Source: Hexactinellida sp. DTS-2022
Taxonomy: Eukaryota; Porifera; Hexactinellida
DNA: 64,000 bases
Reading direction: 5' to 3'
NCBI GenBank assembly: GCA_028753945.1
Contig: JAPNXP010000005.1
Span: 868,001-932,000 of the forward strand
The notes below the pieces were generated by a model, which saw nothing but the letters and a program-made list of their open reading frames with translations, did not search any database and had not been told where the DNA came from. The position numbers were made by a program, and so were the translations under genes. Shown piece after piece: positions 1-10,500 of this stretch. The stretch's first letter is position 1. Every line of letters begins with the position of its first letter.

Positions 1-600
1 AAAAATGCAAGCTAAAATCGTGACTCACTGTAACCCATAAGACACCTTATGCTGGAAATTACAGCTCTTAGTCAATATAACTCTGTTCTGTGGAGGATCT
101 ACGGACTAATAAATGTGTCAAAATGAAAATGTCGGACTAATAAATCTGTCAAAATGTCAAAATGTCAAAAATGTGCGTATTAACCCTTGTCCGAAATTCG
201 TATTAACCTGTTTGGGTCAACGAGGTTCTAATGAACCTCGTTGACCTGAACACGGTTAATATTGATACTAATAAGCACTATTTCAGTCCCCTTCAAAACT
301 TTTTCAATACAAAGACAACGGTTAATGCGAATTTCGGATGAAAAGTCACATTTTGACGGTCTCTTGGTCTACGTATTAACATAGTTCTATTGTACTATAT
401 CAATATTCGTTACATGGACATATTAATTAACTTAAATTTGTCCATCGAATAATGACCTACTACACTAATATACTAGCTTAGTTTAATCTATACCCATTAT
501 ATTGGTTTATTTTTTAATTTATTCCCTTTATAAGTTATAATGTAACTTGATATTTGAAAGATGATCAAAGATCTCATTTAATATAATTAAAACAATAATT
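1..600. repeat. Intergenic, degenerate pogo-like MITE
   Basis: No gene is visible. Positions 125-175 hold a small tandem run of GTCAAAAT units. About 175-396 is a decayed copy of the CGTTAGTACGAAC-type MITE family (family A here): it keeps the internal block TTTCAGTCCCCTTCAAA and a right end resembling AGTTCTATTGTA. Within it, positions about 218-247 form a perfect-looking short palindrome (CAACGAGGTTC...GAACCTCGTTG). Confidence 0.5.
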
Positions 601-635
601 TGTTAAAAAGTATGGAAATTAATGAATTAGCACTG

Positions 636-827
636 TTATGCAGAGTTGATTGGGTCCTCTTTGGAGAATAATCTTTGTCGATAAAAGTTAATTTCTTGTT
701 GAAGCCTCTTTTTTTCATCTAATAGTTGTGTATTTATTTGCATTAGTTCATTCAATTCATTGAGATTGTCCTGATTTTGTGTTTCATCATCTGATGTATT
801 GTTGTTGTTGTTTTCTTGTTGACTCAT
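636..827 (-). CDS. Small coiled-coil protein, 63 aa, unrecognised
   Basis: An intact ATG-to-TAA frame of 63 residues. The first 20 residues are polar and Asn/Gln/Asp-rich. Residues about 21-55 show a leucine-rich heptad pattern (NELNELMQINTQLL, then KKRLQQEINFYRQRL), predicting one short coiled coil. There is no signal peptide or membrane segment. A TATAAATA box lies on the same strand 93 bp upstream of the start. I do not recognise the family. It resembles, in style only, the other intronless coiled-coil genes of this window (29.6, 31.0, 38.0 and 45.4 kb). It could be a chance frame, but the TATA box and heptad periodicity argue for a real gene. Confidence 0.5.
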   Translation of the reverse strand: MSQQENNNNNTSDDETQNQDNLNELNELMQINTQLLDEKKRLQQEINFYRQRLFSKEDPINSA

Positions 828-920
828 TCTGTTATTTTAGGAGTGTAGTAAATTGTTTGTGATTGTTGAAGTGAAAGAAAGTTTCGATTTGCAAGTTATA
901 ATTTAGCTTTACTTTTCCTC

Positions 921-928
921 TATTTATA
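921..928 (-). promoter_or_regulatory. TATA box of the 63-aa coiled-coil gene
   Basis: TATAAATA read on the minus strand, followed by G. It lies 93 bp before the ATG at 827. The same octamer precedes several other intronless genes in the window. Confidence 0.5.
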
Positions 929-1017
929 CAGTTAGGAATTAGAAAATATTTGAATAATTGATTTGCTTATGACCTTATGCTATCGAATTTAGTGGAATGA
1001 ATATATATTTCCTAACG

Positions 1018-1075
1018 ATGAATAATTAATTAGTTGATCGGTATTTCCTAACGACGATTGATTAATTAGTCGATG
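1018..1075. repeat. Short tandem duplication
   Basis: Two copies of a unit of about 45 bp beginning ATTTCCTAACGA and containing AATTAATTAGT, with minor differences. Confidence 0.5.
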
Positions 1076-1095
1076 AGGTGTGAGAAGGTGTTGGT

Positions 1096-1204
1096 AACCG
1101 TCCACTTTCTTCAATCAACTCGGAACATACAAACAAATATATACATATAGAGTGTGTATATATTTGTTTATATGTTCCGAGTTGTTTGAAGAAAGTGGAC
1201 GGTT
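1096..1204. repeat. Foldback hairpin, 48-bp arms
   Basis: The left arm at 1096-1143 and right arm at 1157-1204 are reverse complements with about two mismatches, separated by a 13-bp loop. The outer ends read AACCGTCC and GGACGGTT. No coding sequence is present. It may be a minimal inverted-repeat transposon or a hairpin RNA source. Confidence 0.75.
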
Positions 1205-1539
1205 TTTAAATGTTATTTTTGGCATATAGGGGTAACTTTTGGCATCCGCCGACAAGTTGAGGTTTCCACTCAAAATTTCTCCCACCTCGACAAGTTATTA
1301 CGTCATTTTCACATTTCGAGAACCCTGAAATTTAACTTAATCGCACATAATTCGCACGCTTTATGAGATAAAATTCAGAAAATATAATAGAACATGTACA
1401 TTAATGATGCGGACACGTTTTGCCAGACCAGATCGCCATTATGCTGACTCATTATCACATGATGACGTAATCATTAAAATTTCACAAGGTTAAATTTGAC
1501 TATTTTAGTTCTTATTTACGCTTTATAATCAATAACAGG

Positions 1540-1622
1540 AGACCACACACCAACCGCTTCGCGGTTGGTGTGTGGTTGTGTTCTGCAGCGAAGCGACCTA
1601 GCAAGCGAAGCGCGCTAGTTAA
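1540..1622. repeat. GC-rich hairpin-cluster repeat
   Basis: A perfect palindrome (CACACACCAACCGC, TTC, then its complement) is followed by two GCGAAGCG blocks. The GC content is sharply higher than in the flanks. It belongs to the CGCTTCGCG group of dispersed palindromes also found at about 2.3, 6.5, 20.1 and 58.7 kb. Confidence 0.6.
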
Positions 1623-1722
1623 ATTGATTTACTTATAAATTCCAGTCTATTTAAATAATTGTAGTATTACTATACAATGGATAAAATATAATAATATAAT
1701 ATAAGGAATTTGCTGACTTAAC
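1623..1722. repeat. Dispersed repeat, inverted copy at 4.8 kb
   Basis: The stretch from AAATTGATTTACTTATAAATTCC through AAGGAATTTG is nearly the reverse complement of about 4795-4890. The two copies flank the integrase relics. Confidence 0.6.
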
Positions 1723-2324
1723 TGCAATTTGGGATTTTTTAGTTAATAATAATAACTAGTCAATTGCCCGTCGCTTTGCTGACGTAATATGGAAATATTT
1801 TCATGATACATTTGATATGGATATTATATAGCGGGTATATACACTAAGAGGTGGCTATGTACAGATTACTGATAATTTATATACATATCAGTCATTATAG
1901 CAAGCCCACCTACAAAACCTCTTTGCATACTACATTTCGGGTGTATTTTACATTAGTGCTCCCTATCTGAGCCATTTTCAGCTCGCGAACTTCAGGATTA
2001 AGGCGTCTCCTTTTCTGATTATTTCTATTGGAGGCATTATCAGCTCGCGAACTTCGGGATTAAGGCGTGTTTTTCTTTTCAACATTTATGTGCCATAAAC
2101 GCTTTATGGCACACATTGCCTTAGGTCTATGTTGTATTTTCGATGAGTTGCCCGGGTTTGTAAAAACTTCCATTAAATATTTAACAAAATGATTTTTGTA
2201 CCGTATGTGGTATTTATTCAAAAAATAAATGTAAACAATGCATATTAGAGAGGTAAATATTAGTGGTTGAATTGGGCCAATAAAAATTTGAGATCGGTTG
2301 CGGACACACAGACACTGCTCTATT

Positions 2325-2463
2325 AATAGTACGAGCCCTTCGGTCTCGGTCGCTTCGCGACGGATCACTCTCTCACAAAAGTCGCTTCGCGACTTTTGTT
2401 CGTTCGTGTTAGGTACTACGCAATATAATAAACGGCCGCTTCGCGGCCTTTCCCTCCCCAAAA
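2325..2463. repeat. GC-rich hairpin-cluster repeat, full-length
   Basis: An array of short palindromes: GGTCGCTTCGCGAC, AAAGTCGCTTCGCGACTTT and GGCCGCTTCGCGGCC, starting with ACGAGCCCTTCGGTCTCGG. The same order, inverted, occurs at 20080-20205; shortened copies lie at 6488-6566 and 58668-58745. No protein frame is convincing; frames crossing it are chance. Confidence 0.75.
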
Positions 2464-2549
2464 GCAATCACATTAATAATGAGTTTTAATAGCTCAATAA
2501 ATTTCAGTTGCACGATAAGAAAGCTCGAATCAAAATAATACTAAAAGAA

Positions 2550-2885
2550 AAACAGGCAATAGAATAGACAAATGATTGATTGGTTAAACGAATTTATTTT
2601 CAATCAATCAGATTGCAGCCTCATAAAATATTTCTATTATGCACAATCTATTTATACTAATTGAAGAAATCTGCTATCCATACTAACAAACCCTCGAATT
2701 TAATTGGCTAACATATTTTGTCACCTTTAAATGTGAATATTTCTCTTCAAAAACCAATAGATCGTTGTCGCAGTACAAAATTACCCCTGTATACAAATTT
2801 TCAGCTTTCTGGGACTCGTAGTCTTTCCAATCAATTCTGGACAAACACACACACAACAATTCCTCTTTTAATATAGAGATAGATT
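2550..2885 (-). mobile_element. Rolling-circle-like (Helentron/HINE-type) repeat copy
   Basis: Positions about 2740-2870 are the near-exact reverse complement of 19318-19438, including CCAATAGATCG, CAGCTTTCTGGGACTCGTAG and TCTGGACAAACACACACA. The left part matches about 56.9-57.2 kb. The CA/GT-rich run next to GTCCAGAAT resembles Helentron-type non-autonomous elements. The class is inferred; the repeat status is directly visible. Confidence 0.5.
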
Positions 2886-3385
2886 ACTATCTCTGCAACC
2901 TGATTGCAGAAATTGGTCCCCCCTACTTAATTGGTCAGGGGGGACTGATTTCTGCAAAACTAACATTTTGATGCAGAAATTGGTCCCCCCCCATTATACT
3001 ATGATAGTTATTATGGTCATTAAACGTGATTTAGCATTGTTGAGGTTTTGATCGTGATTATACAGCACTTACAGGTTTTCAGTGCTATATTACACTATCC
3101 ATAAATCAATTCACTAGTGAATCTGACAATATATCGTGATAAGTCAAATTGCGCAATGTTGTTTATGTGGTTCACGATCACATAATGTGCTTTCGTGAAC
3201 ACACAATTGCAACATAAATACCACAAATAATTCAACAAAAGTTAGTACCATCCTGTGACTACTGTCATTATAATATCATAATAAATATGTAAATATGTTG
3301 AATAGTAAAATGTTGATAAATGAACTACTAACGGTAATAAGAATATCAAATTCGAATAAATTATTTCCGGAATGTATTCAATCGA
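2886..3385. other. Intergenic, no gene seen
   Basis: It contains two direct repeats of GCAGAAATTGGTCCCCCC (about 2906 and 2971) around an inverted copy. Otherwise it is AT-rich DNA without a convincing frame. Confidence 0.4.
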
Positions 3386-3660
3386 ACACGAGACAATCGT
3401 AAAAAATACTTGACGCTTCAAGTTTATACCAGTGATTCAGACAAAAATACGAAAATAATTCTACGTAGGAAAGCTTCCACATATGCAATCAGATCAGGAC
3501 AACTTGTAAAACCGTCAGGAGATAGTTTTCTACTGGTTGTGATAGACAAAAAGTCCATGAGGTCTTCAAAGAGGTGCAAGATAATGTATCGATACTCGTA
3601 TCGGATTGCTAAAGAAAGATTCTATTGGCCAAAAATGTATAACGAAATTCGTTCTTATAT
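3386..3660 (+). pseudogene. Integrase relic: zinc-binding (H2C2) region
   Basis: Translation shows the N-terminal end of a Ty3/gypsy- or Ginger-type integrase, including a region like YRIAKERFYWPKMYNEI, which is the spacer of an H2C2 finger. There is no start codon in a sensible place. The frame is lost where the palindromic array begins at about 3655. Other pieces of the same gene follow at 4.1-4.5 kb and 5.5-5.8 kb. It is a dead element of a widespread transposable-element type, not a host gene. Whether the parent was an LTR retroelement or a Ginger DNA transposon cannot be decided, since neither LTRs nor other domains are seen. Confidence 0.65.
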
Positions 3661-4045
3661 ATGTTATGTCGATTTTGTCAAATAGTCGATTTTACAAAAT
3701 CAACATCCAAAATGTCGATTTTGTAAAATCAACATACAAACTTAAGTTTAATTTGTAAAATAGTTGATTTTATAAAATCAACGAATAAAAAATGTTGATT
3801 TATAAAATCAACATATTTAATTCGTTGATTTTTGCATATCACCCAGGAATATTTTTTCATTCTAAATTTCATTTTGGTAAAAAATTCTTCATACAAGTCG
3901 GTATATACTTGGATGAAGCGATTTCTGAACAAAACGCAATGAAACCTAGGCCTTATCCGAGTAATATAGCCGAAGTCGAACTGTTTTAATTCCGTAGATT
4001 CATGTTGATTTTGTAAAATCAACATTTGACAAAAATCGACATAAC
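3655..4045. repeat. Array of GTTGATTTTGTAAAATCAAC palindromes
   Basis: At least five degenerate copies of a 20-bp palindrome (GTTGATTTTRTAAAATCAAC), with spacers of 10-150 bp, cut through the integrase relic. Copies begin near 3685, 3712, 3769, 3795 and 4003, with half-copies TGTCGATTTTGTCAAA at each edge. Confidence 0.75.
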
Positions 4046-4099
4046 ATATACTCAAGTGTGTACCTAATCAAAAAAATCAGCCAACATTTTTGAAAGCTC

Positions 4100-4480
4100 T
4101 CATCCTTCCTCTACAACCGCTGCCTGTCATCACCAAGGTATGGTATATGATAGGGATGGATTTCATAGATACAAGTACTATGTGCTGACTTTTATTGATC
4201 ACTTTACTAAGTGGACTGAAACTTGGCCTCTCCGATCCAAAGAAGCGGGCCAAATTGCTAAAGGATTTTTTCAATATACTGTCGTCAAGGTGATCCAGTG
4301 TAAATAATCTGTGACAACGGGCCTGAATTTACTGGTATGATTTCAAAGTCTCTTCAAGAAACTCATAATTGCAAACTAATATTTTCTATACCTTACCATC
4401 CCGAAACTAATGGTTTTGTAGAATCAGCACACAAGGCTATAAAACGCTCTTTAATAAAATCAATTGGAAAAAATCCAAAA
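4100..4480 (+). pseudogene. Integrase relic: catalytic core, frameshifted
   Basis: Three frames carry consecutive pieces of an rve integrase core. A segment reading MIGMDFIDT holds the first catalytic Asp. LTFIDHFTKWTETWPL follows. A later segment reads NGPEFTG and then PYHPETNGFVESAHKAIKR, with the catalytic Glu region. Frame changes and stops separate them, so no functional protein is possible. A foldback at 4468-4597 terminates the recognisable core. The family is Ty3/gypsy or Ginger. Confidence 0.75.
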
Positions 4481-4597
4481 TTGCAGCCTGTGCCGACGCA
4501 TGTTCCTTTGGTGGCACTATATTTTGTTGGTGGTTTATTGATAGTGCCTCCAAAGGAACATGCTGTCGGCGCAGGCTGCAATTTTGGATTTTTTTTC
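4468..4597. repeat. Foldback element inside the integrase relic
   Basis: The left arm 4468-4520 and right arm 4541-4597 are reverse complements apart from a few differences (outer AAAATCCAAAATTGCAGCC, inner GGCACTAT), with a 20-bp loop. It interrupts integrase coding sequence just after a conserved core segment. Confidence 0.8.
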
Positions 4598-4794
4598 CCA
4601 AAGTCATCAACGCCCAAGGTGTGAAGAACCATTTTTTAATTGGTCCGTGTCACAAGGAAGGGTAGATAAATTTGAAGTTTGTTTCTATCATAAACCATCT
4701 TGAGTTTAATGCCATTCTTTCATTATGTATTGATAATATATTATATTATTAGTTATTTATTTTAGCAATGTTATCCACGGTTGGTTGAGTTGAG

Positions 4795-5040
4795 TCAACA
4801 AATTCCTTATATTATATTATTTTATTTTATCCATTGTCTAGTAATACTACAATTAAATAGAAGCCAGCTGGAATTTATAAGTTAAATCAATATAATTATC
4901 GCAAGTTGAATCACTAGAGTAGGATTTAACAAGTTAAATCAATATAATTATTACAAGTTGAAACAATAGAATTAGATTCAATATAATTATTACAAGTTGA
5001 AACAATAGAATTAGATTTAACAGTTTTACTGAATCTCAAG
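4795..5040. repeat. Inverted copy of the 1.6-kb repeat plus tandem units
   Basis: 4795-4890 is the reverse complement of 1623-1715. It runs into three to four tandem units of about 48 bp containing AATATAATTATTACAAGTTGAA (4885-5025). No gene is seen. Confidence 0.6.
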
Positions 5041-5354
5041 TGTGAGGAAACACAGGAGATTGGCACCCCAATTATGGCACAAAGCTATGCTAAATTGAAC
5101 ATTCGTGAATTGCCAAAAGGTGTAGAAATTAATTCTATATCCGTATATGTAAATTTTATCAAGCTCAATATTAATTATTTCATGTTATGAGCCATAATTA
5201 GTTTAAATAGGTGTTAAAATTATTTGATCAAAAATCGTAACCCCAGGTGCAAATTAGACGGTCACTCTGCACCTGCATGCCAAGTTTCAGAACTCAATGT
5301 ATACAGGTGTGGCCAGGGCACCTGCTACGGAGAAATAATAAAAATAATAATAAA

Positions 5355-5410
5355 GGCAGTGATTCCAATACTGGGCCACTATACTATAGTATAGTCGGCA
5401 CAGTAAAAAA
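5355..5410. repeat. Short palindromic repeat, family Q
   Basis: It runs from CAGTGATTCCAATACTGGGCC to GTCGGCACAGTAA with a TATACTATAGTATA centre. Related copies in the opposite orientation are at about 21650-21695 and 63280-63325. Confidence 0.5.
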
Positions 5411-5484
5411 GAGCGAAAATTCGTAATTATCTAGAAGAAGTCACATTTTCCTTAAATATTCGATCACGTGGATACAACCAATTA

Positions 5485-5805
5485 TTCAGCTTTCGAGTTA
5501 ATGCATGGCTCCAAGCGATGCTGATAATCTTTTGTTCCTCTACCCTGACATCTCCATTGGAAACACACCTCAAAGCAGTGAGGATGACCAGAATAACCAA
5601 TTAGTCCAATTTATGAAAACTGAACAAGAAAATTCCTTCGAGGAAGCTGGTCAAAATCTAAGAAAATCAAAGGAGATCATGAAAACTCGTTTTGACAAAA
5701 ATATTAACCCAATCAACAAAACGTTTAGAGTCACTGATGAAGTCTTAATAGAAAACGTGTCACGGAAAAGGAGCAAAGGTGAGAAACTACAAAACAGATG
5801 GGTTG
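5485..5805 (+). pseudogene. Integrase relic: C-terminal region
   Basis: The frame includes AFELMHG at its start (a common integrase motif before the C-terminal domain). After a frameshift comes a stretch with KIMKTRFDKN-like spacing (here EIMKTRFDKNINPINK), followed by a small SH3-like segment DEVLIENVSRKRSKGEKLQ. The ATG at 5505 gives a long frame, but it crosses the frameshift and is not a true start. This completes the broken integrase of 3.4-4.5 kb; about 900 bp of unrelated repeats lie between the pieces. Confidence 0.65.
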
Positions 5806-5939
5806 GCCTGTTTTGCCGGAAATCCCCCTTTTCTATAATACTGCAAAGTAATTTAGTTGAGTGTGTGAATACAAAATATGTCACAATCATTAGTTATTTC
5901 GTTTCAGTTTAAGATAAGTATAGGAATACTTGTTTAATG

Positions 5940-6245
5940 CAGGAGTTCTTAACCTGGCCTGGGGGAAAATTTCGGGAATATAAGTGGGAAATCAATTTAG
6001 ACAATATTAATAAAAATAATAAAACTTAATAAAATAATGCCAAGAAGCAGTTATAGCCATCCCACTAATGCTAACGTTCTAGTTGTGAGAATTATTATTA
6101 TTTGTTCATAAGTAATTATGCAACCAGCAGTCAGCTAATTAATTGTATGTTCAAGGCTACTTTTTCCTTAAACAATGAAGGGGGAAATCGGGTAGAGTGA
6201 ACAGGCCAAAAGGGGAAATGACATAAAAAAGGTTAAGAACCCCTG
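5940..6245. mobile_element. hAT MITE, 306 bp, perfect 8-bp target duplication
   Basis: Terminal inverted repeats are CAGGAGTTCTTAACC on the left and GGTTAAGAACCCCTG on the right. It is flanked on both sides by GTTTAATG (5932-5939 and 6246-6253). An 8-bp duplication with CAGG-type ends is diagnostic of hAT. There is no transposase frame, so it is non-autonomous. Confidence 0.9.
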
Positions 6246-6487
6246 GTTTAATGCATACATAACATGACTAATAATAGTTAACTAATAACAAGTATAATAT
6301 TTTAATTAACTAACAGTTAATTAACACGTAGCAAAGATTTTATAACCAGTATGGGTACAAACATATACGATACAATTGATTCTTCCGACAAAGCTAGAGT
6401 TAGTATTTGGAAGAATTCGCTTTAGCTTGGGCTGTTCTATACCATCATATGTTAACCTTTATCATTCAACAATGTATATTTTTGGAA

Positions 6488-6566
6488 TTACGAGCCCTTC
6501 GGTCTCGGTCGCTTCGCGACGGTTCGGCTATTCACGCATCAACTGACGGCCGCTGCGCGGCCTTTT
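6488..6566. repeat. GC-rich hairpin-cluster repeat, internally deleted
   Basis: It starts ACGAGCCCTTCGGTCTCGG, then GGTCGCTTCGCGACGG, and ends GACGGCCGCTGCGCGGCC. It lacks the middle hairpin of the 2.3-kb copy. Confidence 0.65.
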
Positions 6567-6799
6567 ATGCCATGAGCTCAATTATTTATTTGTATAAATC
6601 TGCTTGGCGTATTAATATATATTCGCCCCAAAGTCATCTTTGTGGCCTTAGTTCATTCGTATCCGCGCGCCTAAGATTATGGACCATTTCAAATTATAAA
6701 TAGTAATTGAAACCTGTGGCTGATAATTATACGTAATTAATTAATTCAGTAAATTGTATTGCAAAGTAATTTCCTAACCCTGGATATAACTTCTGCATA

Positions 6800-6915
6800 A
6801 TAATTAAATGTAAATAATCGGATAAAAAACGAATCGGATAAAAACTGAAACAGTTATTTTCAAATATATGCTTTTATGACGTCATAATCCCGTTATTTCG
6901 TTTAGAAACCAATAG
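6800..6915 (-). mobile_element. Fragment of the rolling-circle-like repeat
   Basis: It contains ATGACGTCATAATCCCGTTAT and AAACCAATAGATC, the reverse complement of about 19430-19510. Confidence 0.5.
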
Positions 6916-7029
6916 ATCAATGAATGTTTGGTTTGGTGCAGTTTAGTTGCATCAAGTAAATGACTTTGCAGTATTAAAGAAAAGGGGGTCCATTTCTGTA
7001 AAGCAAAATGATATTTTACAGCCAAATCT

Positions 7030-7220
7030 GTATGGGGGGGGGGGGCATTAATCAACAAATTTAAACAGTCGAAACCTGTTTTTCTAACCACTTTTTTGCA
7101 TGGAAATAAAGTAAGAAAATTCCGATAGTTAGAATAAATCGATGAAAATAATATAAAATTGGAATTTCTTACACATTTAGGATAAATGCTAGTTAGTTAG
7201 AAAAAACCGGTTTCACCTTA
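7030..7220. mobile_element. Pogo-like MITE, family H
   Basis: Inverted ends are AAACAGTCGAAACCTG and AACCGGTTTCACC, with the internal ATTGGAATTTCTTACACATTT shared with 46258-46428. A 12-13-bp poly-G run lies at about 7034 in the left flank. Confidence 0.6.
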
Positions 7221-7336
7221 GGGTGGTTGACAATATCAGGAACAAATATGTAATATTTTGCTTAGATATCTATATTCTATATATTTAATAAATAAATTAA
7301 CAACACGCAAATGCCGTAGGGTTTAATTAATTAAGG

Positions 7337-7344
7337 TATAAATA
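7337..7344 (+). promoter_or_regulatory. Candidate TATA box of the formin gene
   Basis: TATAAATA preceded by GG and followed by G. It would place the transcription start near 7365, in front of the GTAAGA donor at 7453. A similar string at about 10509 lies in an intron, so the match may be part of a repeat. Confidence 0.35.
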
Positions 7345-7375
7345 GAAAAACCCCACTTAATTTTCACTTTAAATT

Positions 7376-7410
7376 GAAATTCAATTCAATTCAATTCAAT
7401 TCAATTTCAC
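7376..7410. repeat. CAATT microsatellite
   Basis: About five tandem TTCAA/CAATT pentamers in the presumed 5' leader of the formin gene. Confidence 0.7.
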
Positions 7411-7583
7411 TTTCACATTCAATTGGCAACTACCTTATTATAGGATAATAAGGTAAGAGATTTATAGATGGTCTTTATTTAAGTTATTTCTTGAATCTTA
7501 TACTGTAATAATGTTTTAAAATATTTCATTATTTCTAGGCAATCAAGAAGAACCAAGCTAGATTCGATCCGGTAATCCAATAC

Positions 7584-10500
7584 ATGCTAGAATCGGACCA
7601 GCCCCTTGTCCAAGCGGCTTGCTTTCTGTTTCTGAATGCACTTTTGGTTCCGTTGGAAGATTCCAATTTCAGGATACATCTCCGTTGCGAGATGGTGAGA
7701 TGTAAGTGAAAATATTTCTGTTTTAATTACAGTCAATTAGTAACTTTTTTTGAATTTCCAATTACAGTAAACTCAGATAATATGGCAAATACAGTCTATG
7801 TCGACACATTCAATAGAATTAATTTTTATTATAAACATTTAACCACACATTTGCAATCAACCAAATTTAATTATAAATTATAAATGTATTTATTTCTGCA
7901 CAATTTGCACATTTGATTCCAATACAATTGAATACATATTGTGTTTAGCTGGATTGGAAAACTTTATAAAAGAGATCGGTCCCACCGTCCCTGAAGAAAT
8001 CGAAACGCAATTGAGACTTTATGAGAATCTCAAAAACGATGATTTGGATGAGCTCTCTACAAAATGGAATAGAATTCAATCAGATTTCTCTGATCTTAAC
8101 TCAGCTTTTCAGGTACAATATTTGTTACATTAAAATCCTGAAAATTATTCATATACAGTAGAACAATATTTGTTTAATTAATATACTTTATTAATCTCAT
8201 AAATATATTCTCAATATTTTTTTTATAACAATGACATTATTTTTACATACACAAGTTAGTATTAATGCTACAGTAATATAACCTCGTTAGTACGAACGAG
8301 TTTAATACTAAATTCCGGTTAATACAAACAATATTTCAGTCCCCTTCAAATCTTTTTCAATACAAATGCTATTTATCCTGATATTCGTACTAACGAGGTT
8401 CTACTGTACATTATACAACTTGTATTAATTATAACCACTGTACTTAACTTTACTTTTTAGATTTTAATGATGATTACCCAAGGTTCAGAAGCTGAAAAAT
8501 CTCTTCTTAGCATATTCCAACATTTGCTTTTGATCAGAGATGACTATTACATACGGCCCTTGTACTTTAAGCTGATAGAACAGTGCATAACACAAATAGT
8601 ATTACAGAAAAATGGATCAGATCCAGATTTCCTAACTTATAGGAAATTTGAACTTTCGGTCGATCCTATTATTGAAAATATGCTAAACAAGGTTAATTTT
8701 ATTTGTTGTTTTGTTGGAATTATCGTACTTGTATAACGTCAACACCTTTTCTAATGTATTTTAATTAAGGACTATAAAGGTCATTTTTCCATCAATAATG
8801 CACCTTTGTATTGTATTTTTATGTTGCAGCTCATCTTTGAATACAGTCAGGTTCTTTTTTTATGAACATTCAAGGGACCAAAAAATTGTATTCATAATAG
8901 AGAGACTTCATAATAAGCGAACTTAACTTAATATTACAAACCCTATGTAAGTTGTTAAATTGTGACCGTAGGATTTGCTCATAATTAAAAAAGCTTCATA
9001 TTAAGAAGACGAAAAGTTGTTCACATTAAGCAGACCTGACTGTATATCGGTCAAGTCCTTTTCTAATGTAATTTCAGATACTAACAAGGTCAATTTTACA
9101 TGAAAATTACACCTTGCGATGCAGGGTTTTATTTTGGAAAGGTGTTGACGGTATATTAATATGTAAGCCCTGTTTCTTATATAAAACGTGTTTATAATTA
9201 CAGTAGTGTTCGCGTAATAGCAAGTCGCATTATGCACGAAATTTGCTTGCTAATAGGCGAACTTGCTATTAGAAGAACAGAATTAACATTAAATGCCCGC
9301 TTGGGGACTAAATATGACTTGCTAATAGAGCAATATTGATTCTAGAGCAATTGCTATTAGGTGATTAATTAATTAACACGACTGTATACGTATATTTATG
9401 AGGAAATAACATTGAGTACAAATAGGCACAAGTTGAGGAATCTAGAGAAAGAGCTTTGAAGTTCGAACAACAAGTTAAAGATGAACAACTCAGGTTTCAT
9501 GAATTGGAAGTTCACACTTCAGTTCTACAGCAGAAAGTTGATGAGTTACAAGATCGAATTGACCGAGGAAATATAGCAGTTATTCCTACTCAGGGAAATG
9601 CATCTTCTGTTGACCACTCAGCAACTGGGTCTGTTGGTAAAGAGGTCCCATTGGGCACTGAAGGAGAGAACAGTCTCGCTAGAACGAGAACATCTAGTTC
9701 CACTGCTACTCTATCTGTGAACACACCAATGGGAAAGTGAGTGCTCATCAGTAACTCAAAATATGTATAAACTTGAATAGTTATACTTGTACCATAGCAT
9801 TCTATAGTTATACAATAGAACTCGGTTAGTATTAACCGTGTTCGTACTAACAAGGTTCTACTCTAGTATTATATAGACTTTAATAGTAATAAATCAAGTT
9901 ATAATATTCCAAGTTCGTTCTTGTATTTAAATAGCGAAATTTAAGTGTTCTATAAATAGAAACAGTTACCTTTTGATCAAGGGCTTACTTATTTATATGA
10001 TAGTGATAACACATTTTCAATATAAAACGGCTCTTAAAGGTATATTTTTGATGTTAAAAATGACCTTGCCAGTACCTGAAATTATGTTGGAGAAGTTCTA
10101 CTGTAATTGCTTGAATTATATTCCTATCTTACTAACTACTGATTTATTGCATTCCCCTAATACATTGTATTATTATAGATTCAGCATTCCTTACCCACCA
10201 TCCGATCTCCCCGAGATACAACCCAACATTCCTATTCCCCCTCCGAATCTCCCTGAAGTCGCACAGAAACTGGGCACTGCTGACAGCTCGCCGGCCATTA
10301 AGGGAATTGGCATTCAAGTCAACAAACACAAATATGATCAGATCCCGGGCATGTCTCACTTCTTTTGGAAAAAGATTAACGAACAGGATCTTACTAAGGA
10401 AACTATATGGGTTGGATTGAATGAACATAGGTCAGTATATTATGAATAGGAATTAACTTATTTAACGGCAACACCTTTCTATTGTAATATTAAAACCCTA

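Noticed and set aside
2298-2489. Open frames on both strands across 2060-2489
   Set aside because: They run through the GC-rich palindromic repeat, which opens frames on both strands by symmetry; no family resemblance.
6407-6703. Open frame of 98 residues
   Set aside because: It crosses another copy of the same palindromic repeat and has no plausible start or domain.
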